From contig CAMPET010000003.1 in assembly GCA_946803715.1 (NCBI GenBank), forward strand, positions 101,997 through 151,117: a DNA stretch of 49,121 bases. The letters are read 5' to 3'. The stretch is from Beroe ovata (Eukaryota > Ctenophora > Nuda > Beroida > Beroidae). A program made the translations under genes and the position numbers. The notes beneath the pieces are model-generated. The model made no database searches, had not been told where the DNA came from, and saw nothing but the letters and a program-made list of their open reading frames with translations. Shown here piece after piece: positions 10,635-23,483 of the stretch. How positions within the stretch are numbered: the stretch's first letter is position 1; each line of letters starts with the position of its first letter.

Positions 10635-13110
10635 ATCACAATAATCACGATCATTGTGAGTCGGAGAGAATGTGTTTGCGATAATATGTCTCGGGAGGGG
10701 GGGGAGAGAAACAAAAATTAATTTCCAAATTAAGATCTACAATGTAGATTCTACATACACGCTTTATCAACCGTCTTTAATGTTTAGTGAAAAACAATGT
10801 GACTCACTAGAGCAAGCGTTTGCTTTAATTAATTTCTAAACGAAGATAGATAGGTATATTGAGCGTCTTATGATTATAGGGAAGCAGATAGTATCATGGG
10901 ATAGATATACCAGATGAATACGAAGGGGAGTAACAGTAATAATGTGAACTTATCTACAATGTGACACTGTGCACCGACTGATCTGTGATGTAATGCGTAA
11001 TGGAACTACTATATCATCATGGACCTTCTCAGTGATCTCGTTTTATTATCATCTATAGTGGCGTTATAGACAAATGACAATATGGTGAGGGCATTATTCA
11101 CGGTTTGCTTCGATGCTGTGAAGAATGCTGATGGACGTTGACCAGCAAAATTTATTTTCGAATCAGTCACAGAACTAGTTAACGAAGCACATCTATGATC
11201 TAGGTATCCGATTAAACGATACGAAGATTCCGCAATAGATATCAATTATTATCAACATAACTGAATAGCTTCCTTGGCGCTTCAGCGAACGTATGCCAAA
11301 ATAACATGCCCTTACCCAGGTAAAATATCTATCTTTTGACACCTTGATCTGCGCCATGACCTATGACATTAACGCACGCACATACACACGAACACTCTGT
11401 AAACGATGCATGATGACGATCAAAGTAATAATATCCTTGACAAGATTGATCGAGTGAGTTTAAAGATCACTGAATGTCAGTCACATCTCACAGTAATCCA
11501 ATAGAAGGGTCAGGGGCTATGTATTGACACAGTTGTGTTTTTCGCAGCTCAAACACAACTACTTTTCACTGTGAGGTTATCATGTCCATTCGTTATCATG
11601 TCACTTATAGGTACCGGACCAATTTCATTATAGAGGCCGGTTAAAGTAACAAAAAGCCTACACACAGCAACACAAAATACATCATGTTCAAGTGAACGTG
11701 CGAAGCTGATCATGTATTTCCATTGGCTGAGGAATAATGAAGCGACAAAGTACCATTTCTTGACGAAATCGCGGCAAATTTTGACATATTCACCATTCAT
11801 TACTTTGTTTCTATGTCCCTTCTATGAATTTACAGGGTACATGCCGAGTTGAATATTAGAGAGGGAAGAGCCTCGCCTCAAGTCAGGATGGTTAAAGGGG
11901 ACAAGTTAAATCGCACTATCAATGGGAACTCAGCGAGCACTGCAAAACACTGATAATATGGACCACTAAAGACAATTATCATGTAGATTTATAAGAGCAC
12001 ATCTATCAGCATACCGTATCGATATGTTGTATCATGTATATTTGGAATTGACACAGCATACACACACCTACAGAGACAGCATGACTAAATTTGCAGTCTG
12101 ACAACCGTGACAGGAAAAATTGCTATGTAAGTTGAAGAAAATGAAAAAGGATCGGATGTATTCGAAAACTGAAAAGCACGCCTATTTTAGCAATACTTAC
12201 TCTGCCATAGTCAGACAGTGACTTGCTTCTCTTGTCAAGGGATTTTGGGTGCGGTTTCAGCTTGCCAGGGTTAGAGAATGTCCGACTTATGGACTGAAAA
12301 TATTATTTCACATGAATTTCAGATTCCTGACATGATGAAAAGTGAGTGAACACAACAACGAAATGCAATCTAAATGGTTATCCCATCAATCGTGTTCCTG
12401 ACTTTGAACCACGCTTTGCGCTCCCATAAAACTCTCGACTTGTAAACCAGGTTCCTATACAACTCTCGACTTGTAAACCAGGTTCCTATACAACTCTCGA
12501 CTTGTAAATCACGTTCCTATACAACTCTCGACTTGTAAACCACGTTCCTATTCAACTCTCGACTTGTAAACCAGGTTCCTATACAACTCTCGACTTCTAA
12601 ATCACGTACCAACATTAAAAAGTTCTAATATCTTACCCTGCTCAAGGGTAGAGACCACACCCTCTCCCCAGTCAACTGGTTGTAGTAATGAGTCTTTTCG
12701 TCCCCTGGATGTTTGATGAGCTTCCACTGATGAAATGGAAATGATTTATCAGCTGATGAAATAATTCAACCTTTTTTTTAATTTTGAAAAAACGCGCGAT
12801 GTGACAATTACGCGCGAAAGAGTTTAGCGCGAACGCTTCAACAAATATGTGATGATTCGCTGCCGGCGCACATGAATGTGTCACAAAATGGGACAAAATA
12901 TGTAAGGCCTGTTTTTCTTTCCAGGTCACAGAAAATGATAAGATGAAGGGGTGGTCACATAGAATTCGATATATGATAGAAACTCTATCCTAATTTAAAC
13001 GGGACTTGATCGGAATACAATCCAATCCTAGATATTTGTGGTTGTGAAAGTTTAACTTTGTAGTATTCCCAAACTCAATACTCATTACCTTTTCATTCGT
13101 TTTCTTGCAG
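10635..13110. other. Intergenic, no gene seen apart from a minisatellite
   Basis: Open frames here are short and lack coding character on both strands. The only clear structure is the 31-bp minisatellite at 12430-12610. Confidence 0.6.
12430..12610. repeat. 31-bp minisatellite, about six copies
   Basis: The unit begins AACTCTCGACTTGTAAACCA and continues GGTTCCTATAC. Copies start at 12430, 12461, 12492, 12523, 12554 and 12585, the last one truncated. Two alternating variants are visible, AAACCAGG and AAATCACG, which suggests higher-order duplication. Confidence 0.95.
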
Positions 13111-13176
13111 ATGTAGAAAACATCGTCCCCGATTCTGTCTTCAGTGTACTCATCGAGTACTTGCTGCAAGCAGGGG
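13111..13176 (+). CDS. Orphan exon-like segment, unknown gene
   Basis: A strong acceptor (TTTTCTTGCAG, AG at 13109-13110) is followed by an open phase-1 reading that gives VENIVPDSVFSVLIEYLLQA and then a glycine, ending at a GTCAGT donor at 13177. The residues look like a real amphipathic coding exon of 66 bp. No neighbouring exon with matching phase was found, and I do not recognise the family. Confidence 0.3.
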
Positions 13177-13365
13177 GTCAGTTCATTACCTTATCTTACT
13201 TTCATTCGTTGTATCAGGATACCAACAGTTTAAGATGAATAACTTATATCTCCTGGCTTGTGTTCCATGCTTTCAAAAATCAAAAACACATATCATGGAA
13301 AAGGAAGCACGTCCATCGTTCTGCTTCATTTTCGTTGTTACTATTTCATGAGAGCCTCCCAATAA

Positions 13366-13557
13366 GGGAGGTGAGCCTAGCCCCGAGGTACTGCAATACG
13401 GAGAAGACTCATGGTCCGGCTGAAGCAAGCTTCACATCCGAGACCAGTTGCCAAAAATCAATTTAATATTGAAGCTATACGATGTATAGCGTATCAGATA
13501 TTTAACTGATAAGAACAGATACTACACTTGATCTTAGCCAAAAGGCCGAGAAGCGAT
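13366..13557 (-). ncRNA. U2 spliceosomal snRNA
   Basis: Read on the minus strand from 13557, the sequence starts ATCGCTTCTCGGCCTTTTGG, the conserved U2 5' end. Next come the branch-point recognition segment GTGTAGTA (GTAGTA at 13525-13520) and stem IIa (CTTATCAGTTAAATATCTGA). Stem IIb follows (CTATACATCGTATAG), then the Sm site GATTTTTGG at 13459-13451. Stem-loop IV contains TATTGCAGTACCT, and the transcript ends CTCACCTCCC near 13366. The length of about 192 nt fits animal U2 (about 190). U2 base-pairs with intron branch points in the nuclear spliceosome. All core elements look intact, so this is likely a functional gene rather than a pseudogene. No second copy or other snRNA was seen nearby, and I could not identify a promoter element with certainty. 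Confidence 0.96.
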
Positions 13558-15067
13558 ACTGTGAATCATACAGAAACGGTGCTATGAGGTACGACAAAAA
13601 TATTTCTTTGTGTTTGAAAACCGACATATCTATACTTAAATAGTTCTGAATTAGATAATGCTTGACCCATAAAGTTTACTTGTGATCATATTTTCAATTC
13701 CTAAGAATATCCTACATGGAAGGCAGTAATTGCAGTAATTGCAGTATACTGTATAATGAACACAGTGGTGAAATTTCGTCATTTTATTTCACTGCAGTGG
13801 ACAACTCTACCAAATGCAGGGAAAATGCATTGAGGGGTGTCAAAACGTCATCATTGGTTGAATCAACCAATCCATACAATAATTAATGATTGGAAATTGA
13901 GAACAATCAATTGATTGGATTAAAAACCCAAATGCTTCGACGGACTTGAAACAACTATACACAATTTGACTGAGAGAACACAGGAAAACTAAAAAAGGGC
14001 ATTGGCGAGTTTGAAATGCTTCATAGGTAAAGTGTGCTTGAATGTAGCAATGTTTCTCCTGTACAGAAAACATGCACGTGTGTTTTGGTGCACGTGCATA
14101 ATACCTTGAGAGAATATGAGCCAACTTCACAGTTCTCATATATGATTTCTTGTACTCTGTTCACCTAAAGTGATAATCAACGTCATTATCACAGCAACAG
14201 TAATTAGTTTTCCACAAGTTCCAAATTAAAGCGTCATACTATAATTGTCCTTCACTGAGGTTCCAATCTCAAAAACAGGAGTAACAATTATTGTGCTATG
14301 CAGTTTAGCAGCGCTGTGTTAATCAGGGCTCAGTTGATGTCACTTTTAGTGCTTTCCTAGCGCAAGCCTAGCAGGTTAGCGTTACCTACTCCTCTAACAT
14401 ACCATAGACTAAAATAGTGTTATGAACGAGTGCTCTTCCCTTTGATAATAACATATCAATTCCTAGGACAATCAACTGTCAATAATACGGATATTATCAT
14501 GTGGAGATACCACTAGGAATAATTAAGGTGTCGACTTCATAACAAGTTCCCACTGAAAGCCCCGTTCAGAATGGACAAAACGAAAAGATCTGGAATTACA
14601 AAGAGGTACGATATGTTTGTTCCCCAACTCGGTGATTTAGGTAATCACTAGTAGTATAGTACCTAGTTATGGCACGCATTTTTAGTGAAAACAACACATA
14701 TTAAGTCAGAGGATTTACTTGGAATATTGTCAAGGTTCAAGTTTCACACTGATAAATGTTATCTGAAAAGTTTCCACGGTTTTGCTCGATGCAGGCAAAA
14801 TAGTTTTACACAGCCTGTGTTTTTTTTATTCTTAGTAGTTAAAGTCCTCTAACATAGGAGCACGAAAAAATGTTACTCTATAAGAACCTTTTGAAAAGAA
14901 TGAATCATTCATCTCAAAATCAAATTTGTTGCTAAATCTGGTGTATAATCGTGTGTAGATTGTTCGATAGAAGACTTAGAGGGTTGTTATTTAATTCCAA
15001 AGTTTTCGTCGGTATTGAATTTCATAATCAGAAAACTGTACGCATGACTCTCTTTCACCGAAAAAAA
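13558..15067. other. Intergenic, between the U2 gene and the end of the SH3-WW gene
   Basis: No coding exon recognised. The right part should hold the 3' UTR of the minus-strand SH3-WW gene. A minus-strand AATAAA lies at 14825-14830 (TTTATT on the plus strand), about 240 bases past its stop codon, and could be the polyadenylation signal. Confidence 0.5.
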
Positions 15068-18000
15068 TCACACTCGAAAATTTACTAGCAACCCCGAATT
15101 CTTTAATTTTCTGGCTTCAGGATATAGATGTAATTGAGGAATAACGGAATTCTTGATGAGTGCAACTGGGTCAATGTCAGGGTCAATGTCAGTTAGAGAG
15201 TCGTTTAAGAGCTGGCATCTTGGTTTCCAGGTGATAACAATTATACGCCATGATATTGTGTTAATTGGATCTTGGAAAACATAGCATTGCTGACTACTGC
15301 TATGGCACGTGTAACCATATTGCATATTGCTCCCATCACACACTTCGTACACTCACACGAGCACTATTTCTCGAAACCATTGCTCATATTGATCACTTTG
15401 CTCGAAGCCATTGCTCACATTGCATAGGTATTGTTTACATAGACATGACACAACTCACATCTTCTGACAAGTCATCCCATTCGTCATCAGAGTCATCATC
15501 AATTGATCGGGGCGTGGCATAGTGATGTGATGAGTCATCACATGGGTGATGTGAAGTGCGGTGAAGAGAATACTGTGATGACTGGTTTAATGATTGATGA
15601 GATGAACCCCGTGATGTTTGGTATGAAGGATGATTTGATGTCTGATACAATGGCTGATGTGAATGGGTTTGTGATGCCTGACGGTATTTTTCGAGTGATG
15701 TTTGGTTATATGCACTGCCTGATAACTGGTGTGATGATTGATACTTGGATTCATGATTCCTTATCGAGTTTATGGGTGAACTGCGTGACATGAAGTCAGA
15801 TGTGGAGCGTGATTTCTTGATACTGAACCTATCACTCGGTGCAGGACGTGATTGGATGTGTGACTGAGGGTGTGATCGGAGGCGGTTGTCATGGTTGATG
15901 ACTCTGGTAAGGGGGTTGTAGTGCACGCCTCGCCGCACTGATATTGGGCTGGAGATGTATGGGTTATTTTGGTCGCGGCGCCGCACACCACACAGCACTG
16001 GTGAACTGGTAGAGGGAGGGGGAGATGAATCACGTGGCACTGCACTACTTGTCACACTTTCTCTCACTTCACACACTTCACTCTCCTCACGTATCATCTG
16101 TAACAAGGGTGTGAGACTGATCATTGGAAACGTATATGTAAAGAGAACTCTTGTAATTGCATGAAAACACGGTTAAAGAAATTCAAAACGCGGTAAGCCA
16201 CACAATGAAAACTGCATGAAGAGAAACATACTTCAATTGAAAAGAAGAGCACACACACAAAGAGAAAGTCCCACACACACACACAGAGAGAGAGAAAGTC
16301 CCGCACAAACACACACACACGGACAAGGAAGTCCCACGGTAATTTTCACCTGGAGGGGAGAAGTCTGCACAATCGGGATGGGATGAGAGATGAACTCCTT
16401 TACTGCTAATCCACACGTGCACACAGACAAACAGTCACAACCCAACTACCGAGAAAATGAGAAAAGTTAGGGTACACACTACACAATACTGATACGACCG
16501 AACAGACAAGCATACAAACAAACAAACAAACGCGCGAATGTCCAATTCTTAATACCTTAAAGTAAACGTTTGCTTCATGAAGTTGGACCAAAGCAATATA
16601 AGCGTGATCGCTTGACACTCATATAGTGACAAGAGATTCATTGTCCTCACAACTGTCTATTTTGATACAGGGCTATATCAGGGCCCTGACGTCAGTTCGC
16701 TATGAGGCTATAATGGAAACTAGATCACCCCATATGCGATCAGTCATTGCTCTTATAATGTTCCATTATTAACAAATGATGATAGAAAATGTATCGAAAT
16801 TCGCCCCCCCCCCTATATGTGACCTAGGTATAATAAGGATTCAGTATCGAGTACGAGTATCAATATAATATGCACAAGTGGAATCTTGAGTTCTGTATTA
16901 TTAGAACTTAATCATAAAATCACATGTATGATGATGACATGGGTTCTACCCAATATCTAATATTGAGCTGGTGTGTGATACACGTTGTAAAGTAATTTCT
17001 AAATCAAACTTAGCCCAAGATCATCTACTCTGGTTTTGAATATTCCACTGCAGCAGTGATATATACACTTAACAGTGTGTATAATATACACTATATAGCG
17101 TATAATATACACACTGTGTCTACTGTCTATACATAATGTACAATGTACATGATACAGTAACACATCTCACTTTCTCGATAATGGAGAATGCGGATGCCGA
17201 TACACACACTCTTCAGTCTACAGAAATTTGAAAATCTCCTCTAAGACCCTTTCTCTGTTTTTGTGGCTCCGCTCTCGGATTACTAGCTCAGCGTGAAATC
17301 ACTGAATATCGTCTCAGACTGGCAGCCTCCCAGGAAAGCGAGATAGGACCAAAATTCGATGGGAAACCATACCTCTCATCAAGGTTCATGGACAATTTTT
17401 CCTCTTATTTCAATCTTATACTCCCAAGAAAAACTCCTCCCAAACTATGGGTCTCGTGTGTGTTTCTGGAGCCGGGACAGTAGCACACAGCTTATTTGAT
17501 TCATGATTTCATTATGTCGGGGTTGGATGATGATGCTACTTTGAAAAGGCGTGATTTTGACAAGTAAATTCCTATAGGAGGTAACTCAATACCTTCTCAT
17601 TCTATGCCATGGTTACTCGGCAATGGTAACTCATTCTCTATGGTAAGCGATAACTCATTCTATGGTAACCCATCTATTCTCATAGTACAATCTACATAGC
17701 TACAATCTTCATTCTGGAACATGGACAACAATGAGTAGACAGTAGTAACTGCAGTTCTCCTTTGATGTAGGTAGTGGTGTTGTTGGTAAATAATATGGGA
17801 ATCGAGAGTACTATACAGACAGTTCTTGATAATGATTTAGGTGCTATGATGAGCTCATCTGGTTTGTAGCTGAGAAGAACGAGTAAAAACCTCTCATACA
17901 GCATACGTCATACTGATACAAACACATCTCTAGGGCCTTACATCTGAAGGGTAACCGCTGATGATTCGCAGTTTAGATTCTTCCCTCTCTTATGCCGATC

Positions 18001-21000
18001 CTTGGATTAGAAAATCGATATCCAGTATATTGTTATGTTTGCAGTATACCCATACACCTCTATGATAAGACTTTGAACTATACATGTGTGTATGTACAGT
18101 CTACACATAGTGCACTGCTAAAGTAACCTGTCTCATGATACACACAGACCGTAATCAACTGAACATTCATCTTATCACTCATATACCAGTTACCACTCAT
18201 ATACCACTCATATACCACTCATATACCACTCATATACCACTCATATACCACTCATATACCNTACCACTCATATACAACTCAATACTCATATACCACTCAT
18301 ATACCACTCATATACCACTCATATACCTCTCATATACCACTCATATACCTCTCATATACCACTCATATACCACTCATATACCACTCATATACAATCTACC
18401 ACAGAATCACTGTTCACACAGAGATAGAAAAACATGATGGGATTGGGATTGGAGTTAGCATGACTCTCTCGGGTTTTCTTTTATGGAGGGTAAACAAGAA
18501 GATCACAAATGTTAGAAGGCCTAGGTCGAGGTCCCTTGTACCCTTGTTTGGGAGTGACAACTCCTTGGATCATTATTCATAACAAAAGAGATCGTCTAAT
18601 GATTAAGATCACTCTACTATCACATTATGGTTATTTATTATGGTTATCACTCTACTATACTATAGTAGTTATAGTTACTACCTACTACCCCAGCCCCCCA
18701 CTACATGTCGTGTCTATACATTGTATACTATACATTGTATACTATACATTGTATACTATACATTGTTTACTATACATTGTATCAGACATCGTACATTAGT
18801 TATACATCTGCTACCAGCTGTGTACGATTAGTGAATGTGTACGATTAGTGAATATTATACCTTATACATTGTACATTCCACCAGGATAGCAACCAAATGC
18901 GAATTGGATCGATACCGTAAACCTACCTAATAAAATCCTGTTATTTTAAAAATCCTGTTGTTTTAAAATGTTGTTTTTATAGACTGCCAATCATAACAAT
19001 TATGTAACTGCTGCAGATATAGAAACGTATGATGCTGGATCATGGCCAACATCAACATGCTTGAATTTATTTTTGGATGATTCTCAAAAACCTACGTCAT
19101 GCTCTGACGTCAGTCATTAGTTGTTGTTTACCGATGAGAGTTTTCGTGCAGAAAGGTCTAATTAAATCACGCAGAAATATATTTTCAACTTTGAGGTTTT
19201 TTCATGAAAATAATTCATTTTTCACGGTCCACTGACAGCATCCTAAATCCTTAGGTCTCATCTTATCGGGTTCCTAAGACATACTCACTATGTAAAACAT
19301 TGGCCGAACAACAATGCCAATCCCTATTACCTATAGGTAGAAGTGTCTCAAGGGGTCTCCCTCTCAGTCTCCCTCTCAGTCCCCCTCTCTCTCAAAACCG
19401 CCTGGATGTGAGCCAAGATGTCACTGACAAGGTTTCATTACTCATTAGAGAATCTACCAAACTTCTCTCTCACATACACCACTTTGTGTTGTCAGTTGAA
19501 ACCAGGCAAGTGTATCGTAGTGCTATATCATTGGATTGGGACTCTGTACTGTGTGTAGTGTGTACCCCCTCCCCCCTTATCTGTACCTATTCTGTACAAC
19601 GTATAGCAGGGAGATAAGACAGCAATATACACACGTGTCACCCTGAATAATATGCCCCTCTGTGTGTGTATATCGGAATTTGGGTATTATAGACTGTACA
19701 ATATGATTTCACTTCCTACTTTGACAGAAGGGGCAGTAGGGTGTGGGTTTCAGCTTTCTGGAGTGGTACAATACTACAATATGCTTGCGAACACAAGATT
19801 ATGCCATCATGATGCAGAACATATCTGTATTGAGGAATAGTATATGATGTCTGATTAGGCTGCATAATGCCGCCTGTAACTTTGTGATTAACCAATTATC
19901 CCATTAGCCAGTTAATTAGAATCCACGCAAGAAGACATGCTATTTAGACTTGTAGTAACTCCAGTGTGCCTTGGTAGGAACGTGGATCATCACTACTATA
20001 CTTCATGTAATAGTACAATATGCTGGCAGACTTGCATAATCGGGCATAATCCCTGTTTTGGAGTAAATCCTACTTAACGACGTGTAAGCTACTAATTCTA
20101 CACTCTGTGTTCGCATACATATGGCCTTATGGAATGTTGGGATAGCTAGTTCCCCATTCCGTTCATACCAATCGGAGATATGACGACACCAAGTACACAC
20201 ACACAGGCACAATCGGGGATTGTGTTTGAAACCTAGGATTTCGAGAAGGATGATTCCACCCCAGAATTATAATCATCCCCTTCCTATAAAACATGTGATC
20301 TAACATACAGATCACACTGTAATTTGACACAAACATTAGTTGCCAGCCGGATATATTATTATAGCCGACGCTGTGATTACTCAGGAGTTACATCTCACTC
20401 CCTCAGGAGTTACATCTCTCCCCGGTGTTACACTATCATGCGTATCATAGACCCCTCACCCCTCTCCCTCCTGTTCAGACACACCCCCCTCATGCCTCTA
20501 TACGTAGCTGTCCTAGGGCAATGATAGGTAATGAGAGAGTTATCCTACGAGGGACTCTCCCACCATACAGAATAAGTCTCGGTTCTCACTATCGAGTATC
20601 CCCTGTGTTATAGAATCCGCCAAAGGGGGGGGGGGGGGGGNGGGCAACACTCCTACAGCACGTTCTCTCTGACAATCAGTGATGCGCACATGGGGAGAGG
20701 GGGAAGCGACGAATCCCAAATTTCTTGCTAGGTATATGATGAAGTTCCTTGTTGTTTGTATAGTCTCAGGATGGGAGTGCGGAATATTGCTACGCCCGTT
20801 TACCAGTTTAACCTTATCTGGTCCCCTGCTACACGGCTTGTAAACAGGGTTTGAGCGGATAAGGGCGGTCCGTGTAGGCATACTCCGTGCTTTCAGCTAT
20901 ACAACAATAAATACTACATCCAATATATCGATACATAATTCACCTAATGCATGTTCAAGTGCCACCTACTATAGGTCACAATATTATGATCGATATTATA

Positions 21001-21713
21001 GACAAATTAATAGTATCTGACCTAGCATGTACTTTATTGCTGCTCAAACTACAGGCATTTTCTACAGGCATTATTATATCATCGCAAACATTCCCATTAA
21101 AAGTAGCATTCCCTCAAACAGTACTATTATACTGACACACACACACACAGACACTGACTGAGAATCAAATCACTTGTGTAATCACATATAACAGGGGTGA
21201 GTTTATCCCTCACCACTTCAAGTGAGGAATGCCCCCCCCCTCACCGGGAGTGGTCATGAGTGACCTCACCTTCGGTATGGTCGTCGGTCTTGGTCCTGAG
21301 ATGGTGATGCTCGTATCGAAGAAAGAGCTGTTTCCCGTTTCCACACTCGTCGGAATAACACTCTCTGGAAACTCGCCGCTCACTGAAATGAAGAGTATAT
21401 TGTGGTAACATGATGAAGAGTGATGACCTAATGAGTGATAATCTCATGAGTGGAAGTCTATGAAAAGTGGATTGATGCAAAACCTGTGCCCTAACAAGTG
21501 TCGATTTCATGGAGTCAACAAATCTCGCAGTTACAGTTTACACTCTGTTTACACTCAGTTTACACACAGTCTACTCCTTGAGCTTCAACTCGTTTTTGAG
21601 TTTATTTGTGCGTGCGTGTGTCTCTGTGTGTCTGTGTCTGTGTGTTTCTGTTTGCGTGTGCACGTGTGCTGTATGTCGTGTATGCTGTATGTCGTGTGCG
21701 CTGTCTGTCCGTG

Positions 21714-21744
<31 letters not shown>

Positions 21745-23265
21745 TNCGTGTGTCTGCGTGTGTGTGTATGTGTGTATGTATGTGTGTATGTGTGTGTATG
21801 TACACTTCTAAGATGTCACACAATGGTACGGGGAGAAACAATGCCCAATGGACTGAAGGAGAGCCGTGGAGAGAGACTCATTGTCAGAAGTCGCAACTTC
21901 TATAGTCGAGACTTTGGTCTCTGGTGTGACCTCAGAACATGATTGACATGATTAGATGTAAAGGGGAGAAAGCTAGTGGATTCTGAAATATTTCCCAGTA
22001 TCATGTGGCTCGGCGAATTGCCGGCCATACTGCTATATTGCCAATGCGTATGTGATGAGACAGCAAACACGTCTCCAATCTCACTCACTCATCAGATTAT
22101 CCATCAAGTTTACGCTACATACGAGCAGCGACACACACACACCGTTATTAACCAACTCTCTCGAGCGAGTGTTCAGATGATTGTTACAATGAATGATAAT
22201 GATCGCTGCCACTCACTACTGCGAATTTCCCACTCATTGCTTTCTATCGAGTATTGAATATTGTGTGCGTCTGAGTCTGGAATGTTCTATGAGTCGGTGA
22301 ATTGTACTCCATTCGGTGAGAAGTGTCATAAATTACTGATCAATTACAATAGCGCCGCCACTTGTATTATTGTGAAATCAAACTCGCGCTATTACCAGAC
22401 CTGTTTGCCAACAATGTGCACCTACTCAGTAGCAAAGTTGGGGGAAACAGACAAGAGAATTAACTTCTAAAGAAGTCAACTACCAAGTTAATGAACAATG
22501 AATCGCGAATATCATGATTCAAACAGGTTTCACCTAGGGTCGGTTATAACATGAGACAGCATGGCACCACAACACCAACAACACTTTTCTCTCATAATGT
22601 TATGATCTAGTGAGATATTCACCACAACCAGATAGGAGATCACTTAACCCCCTCAACTCAGCAATCCACAACACACTGAGTTAGAATTGCGATGTCTCCC
22701 ACCACTCACATTTCCGTCCCTTGAGACTGAGTTTCTTGGCACTCCTCCTGTTGAAGAAGCCCGGTGTAACTTGCTGGCTCCGCTCTATTGTCTGAGCCCG
22801 GGGCTCAGGGAGGGGCGGGGGCGGACCACACCTGTCCGGAGAGGATATCGCCTGGTCAGACATCTGGCGCCGCATCTTGAACGCAGCTGTGGGGGAGGGG
22901 GGAGGTGAGAAATGGCAAGGGTTAGGTCAGGGGAGGGGGCGGGGGATGTGGTCAGGGTTTAGGTAGAGATACCCTGTCGAGTTTCGACTACTGAGTGTGT
23001 GAGGCAGGGAAGAAGATAGGGGTTGAGGGGAGAGAATTCTTCTCAATGATACGCAGTTTTAGTTGGACAATAGCCTTGTATCTGTAGTTGGACACTACTG
23101 TAGACTAGAGCAGCTATACAAGGTACATAGGTATATCACTTAACTTATGAGTTGTTGTTACTACAGGTCTACAGCTACATACATCACTGGTATCTTCTGC
23201 TCTTCTGCCTGCTATTTATAGGTAGTGTATACTGGCTGTGCTACAAAACACACACACAGACAGTA

Positions 23266-23301
<36 letters not shown>

Positions 23302-23444
23302 NNNNNNNNNNNNNNNNNNNNNNNNNNNNNNNNNNNNNNNNNNNNNNNNNNNNNNNNNNNNNNNNNNNNNNNNNNNNNNNNNNNNNNNNNNNNNNNNNNN
23401 NNNNNNNNNNNNNNNNNNNNNNNNNNNNNNNNNNNNNNNNNNNN

Positions 23445-23483
<39 letters not shown>

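Larger units (their letters stand above)
16098..21269. other. Large intron of the adaptor model, rich in simple repeats
   Basis: No confident minus-strand exon found. The stretch contains CA/GA-rich sequence (about 16250-16325), a palindromic TATAATATACAC cluster (about 17070-17115), CCATGGTTAC/GGTAAC motifs (about 17607-17670), an 11-bp minisatellite, a 14-bp repeat, and a poly-G run at about 20624-20643 with an N at 20641. Two plus-strand exon-like segments are listed separately. Confidence 0.5.

Noticed and set aside
18177-18392. CRISPR-like array
   Set aside because: The repeats are contiguous 11-bp units without spacers, in a eukaryotic genome. The same holds for the 31-bp array at 12430-12610.
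18135-18437. A 100-codon open frame with HIPLIYHSYTT repeats
   Set aside because: It is the translation of the 11-bp minisatellite, which stays open because the unit lacks stops in all frames.
21460-21942. A 160-codon cysteine/valine-rich open frame
   Set aside because: It follows the GT-rich microsatellite, and the residue pattern is dictated by the repeat rather than by selection on a protein.
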